Assembly: GCF_037963865.1 (NCBI RefSeq)
Contig: NZ_CP150170.1
Coordinates: 3,968,001-4,032,000 of the forward strand
Source of the DNA: Paenibacillus sp. FSL R10-2734
GTDB lineage: Bacteria; Bacillota; Bacilli; Paenibacillales; Paenibacillaceae
DNA: 64,000 nt
Direction of reading: 5' to 3'
The notes beneath the pieces are model-generated. The model ran no database searches. It was not told the origin of the DNA and was given only the letters and a program-made list of their open reading frames with translations. Both the position numbers and the translations under genes were made by a program. Below are positions 63,801-64,000 of the stretch, in pieces. Numbering within the stretch: position 1 is the stretch's first letter; every line of letters begins with the position of its first letter.

Positions 63801-64000
63801 CATTAGATGCAATGCTTGGTGTCATTGGACGAATCTATGGAAGTGTGGATTTTGGTTTTGTGATGGCTGATCTTAACATAGCTGTTAACCTGGTCATTCG
63901 TACTTTGATCGCTGCTTACAAGAACCTGGTTCTGGAACTAATAGCGACTGTGGATGTATCCATTAAGTATCGTATTAAAATTTGTGGTGTGAAAATCACA
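60866..64000 (+). CDS. Giant DUF6603-like protein, 3' end cut by window
   Basis: An open frame of 1045 codons without a stop runs to the window end. AAGGAGGG lies five bases before the ATG, ten bases after the previous stop. No signal or membrane segment. It is built of beta-rich stretches; the segment GIKIYTNGDFEIDVGFPRDL followed by DFSRSF (about residues 865-895) and the VEVSI/VKIT-type end resemble DUF6603, a domain of unknown function in bacteria and fungi; this is from memory. Repeated strand patterns in the first 800 residues may be copies of one module. The C-terminus is outside the window. Confidence 0.7.
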   Translation, partial: MSIYILSRKLMEQKSLYQAVVEANLISPTDLETLRQLLVNSFGVATDDILVITNPVIDDATATHLKLKGSMQVLKKTTRIAVEFIWDGTELKIVLAAEFSSKWKLRDSFPGLPPSPLDLLEMNGITFFFATTDLTDCPVEGGQFIPYLKKGQNLVCDFSVKDKLFQSYKAYLPDSKLYLFYTPLDVQGLLRKELPHWEWTQQLSGVMANMPDFLNVLNPGLGLSINDVRIKAFLVAELRVPNGSLIKVRLEQLTDGNYQLSLGDVRELITPPQVFALMEGRNWFKGIPSKMLSFFVEMTLLDYKVTLNGTNHQMNCHEITVASTQAWEVGNLSMIPEIYWKVGDCLHPGEQELIVRGRILVSGFKEAVLLLKEDLSFHGIFDAENDTIQVNDILNAFEGNVINLPGTLHFPIKQMDLTITNALNGDYKVILIGKSDLNLLNFQIQDPTFEWRKFSYINQIRYHYVFRGKVVIGPLSFDVEAQLNSVGWLLKGMTLKEVKMSNLVPSWPFSDVIADSIAFEYQITDNADNDSYSIYADFKWKINERFLQLEIDAVLKIEGGSTHNNYTIETEVEIPRLGAQVCLTYILGGAPIYKVRWEGMTFDYSPDQEYMRFAFTGNNIRFLLTAMMKLTGRPYFHLPEPLDQLLDKVGPASVLFDLGAAEKVTLETDLNISILGLDLKKLNVNKDNLDHVFVTITTNQFDLEWDLSDPKEQPNIKLFPDFSTTFDLEWLGLAQRYTMNQTKFDSVGDAVNAMKCAFQNGAGSAELPYDAASQWLMGTEFNLLQYNTGDYFLNMQLVFNDPKLYGLKIALKGELAKLFDGLELEVMYTKLSESKGVYSAELTLPDSMRYIQTPPFTIIIPIFGIKIYTNGDFEIDVGFPRDLDFSRSFTIQAPPYYSGAGGFYLARLKSDASEYVPIATNGHFGQVLAFGLGMALGVGKDFNKGVLKAGFNVSAVGVFEGVLATFHPDNAVKEERYFSLDAMLGVIGRIYGSVDFGFVMADLNIAVNLVIRTLIAAYKNLVLELIATVDVSIKYRIKICGVKIT

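Noticed and set aside
1..64000. CRISPR arrays, insertion sequences, tRNA and rRNA genes
   Set aside because: No regular spacer-repeat pattern, transposase frame or recognisable structural RNA was seen on reading through the window.

Overview
The window looks like chromosomal DNA of an endospore-forming Firmicute, most probably a Paenibacillus. The evidence is strong AGGAGG-type ribosome binding sites, two YesM/YesN-type two-component pairs beside sugar ABC transporters, a GerA-type germinant-receptor operon, and many small accessory regulators and acetyltransferases. The genus is inferred from gene content; no rRNA or tRNA gene was recognised.

Layout. 1-4.1 kb: end of queE, an isochorismatase-like hydrolase with a VanW-family gene, then a DMT exporter with a methyltransferase. 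4.2-12.4 kb: a complete CUT2 (ribose/xylose-type) sugar importer followed by response regulator, histidine kinase and a second, membrane-anchored sugar-binding protein, which together look like a three-component sugar-sensing unit. 12.4-17.3 kb: a LysR gene divergent from pstSCAB. 17.3-18.3 kb: a Fur-boxed nitroreductase and a gene-free stretch of degenerate repeats. 18.6-20.6 kb: a TetR-controlled metallo-hydrolase. 20.7-30.2 kb: mixed housekeeping genes (two tandem M29 aminopeptidases, a Ktr/Trk potassium channel subunit, VOC, GNAT, a CBS/CorC membrane protein, DUF1836, an MFS transporter). 30.4-35.5 kb: a tight three-gene module of a TerB-N/C-like protein, a BrxD-like ATPase and an Lhr/BrxHI-like helicase. 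35.6-39.7 kb: a gerKA-gerKB-gerKC-type operon bracketed by near-identical terminators. 39.8-46.2 kb: a CUT1 sugar importer (no ATPase) with its own YesM/YesN pair. 46.2-52.5 kb: small mixed genes including an AraC regulator divergent from a GH4 alpha-galactosidase. 52.7-57.2 kb: an orphan VanS-like kinase, a MarR regulator with SlyA-type operators, a DUF896 protein, an alpha/beta hydrolase and a membrane-anchored protein with an HExxH motif. 57.4-64 kb: two giant soluble proteins of unknown function, the second cut by the window end.

The strongest leads for undescribed biology are the TerB/BrxD/BrxHI module without any methyltransferase (a candidate DNA-processing or defence system), the two giant beta-rich proteins (the second resembling DUF6603), and the two operons each enclosed by sister copies of one terminator. 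Clear regulatory sites were also read directly: a perfect 7-1-7 Fur box, paired TetR palindromes, a pair of SlyA-type MarR operators, a LysR dyad and two cre-like sites. Several start codons were moved because a Shine-Dalgarno sequence or a promoter lies inside the longest open frame.
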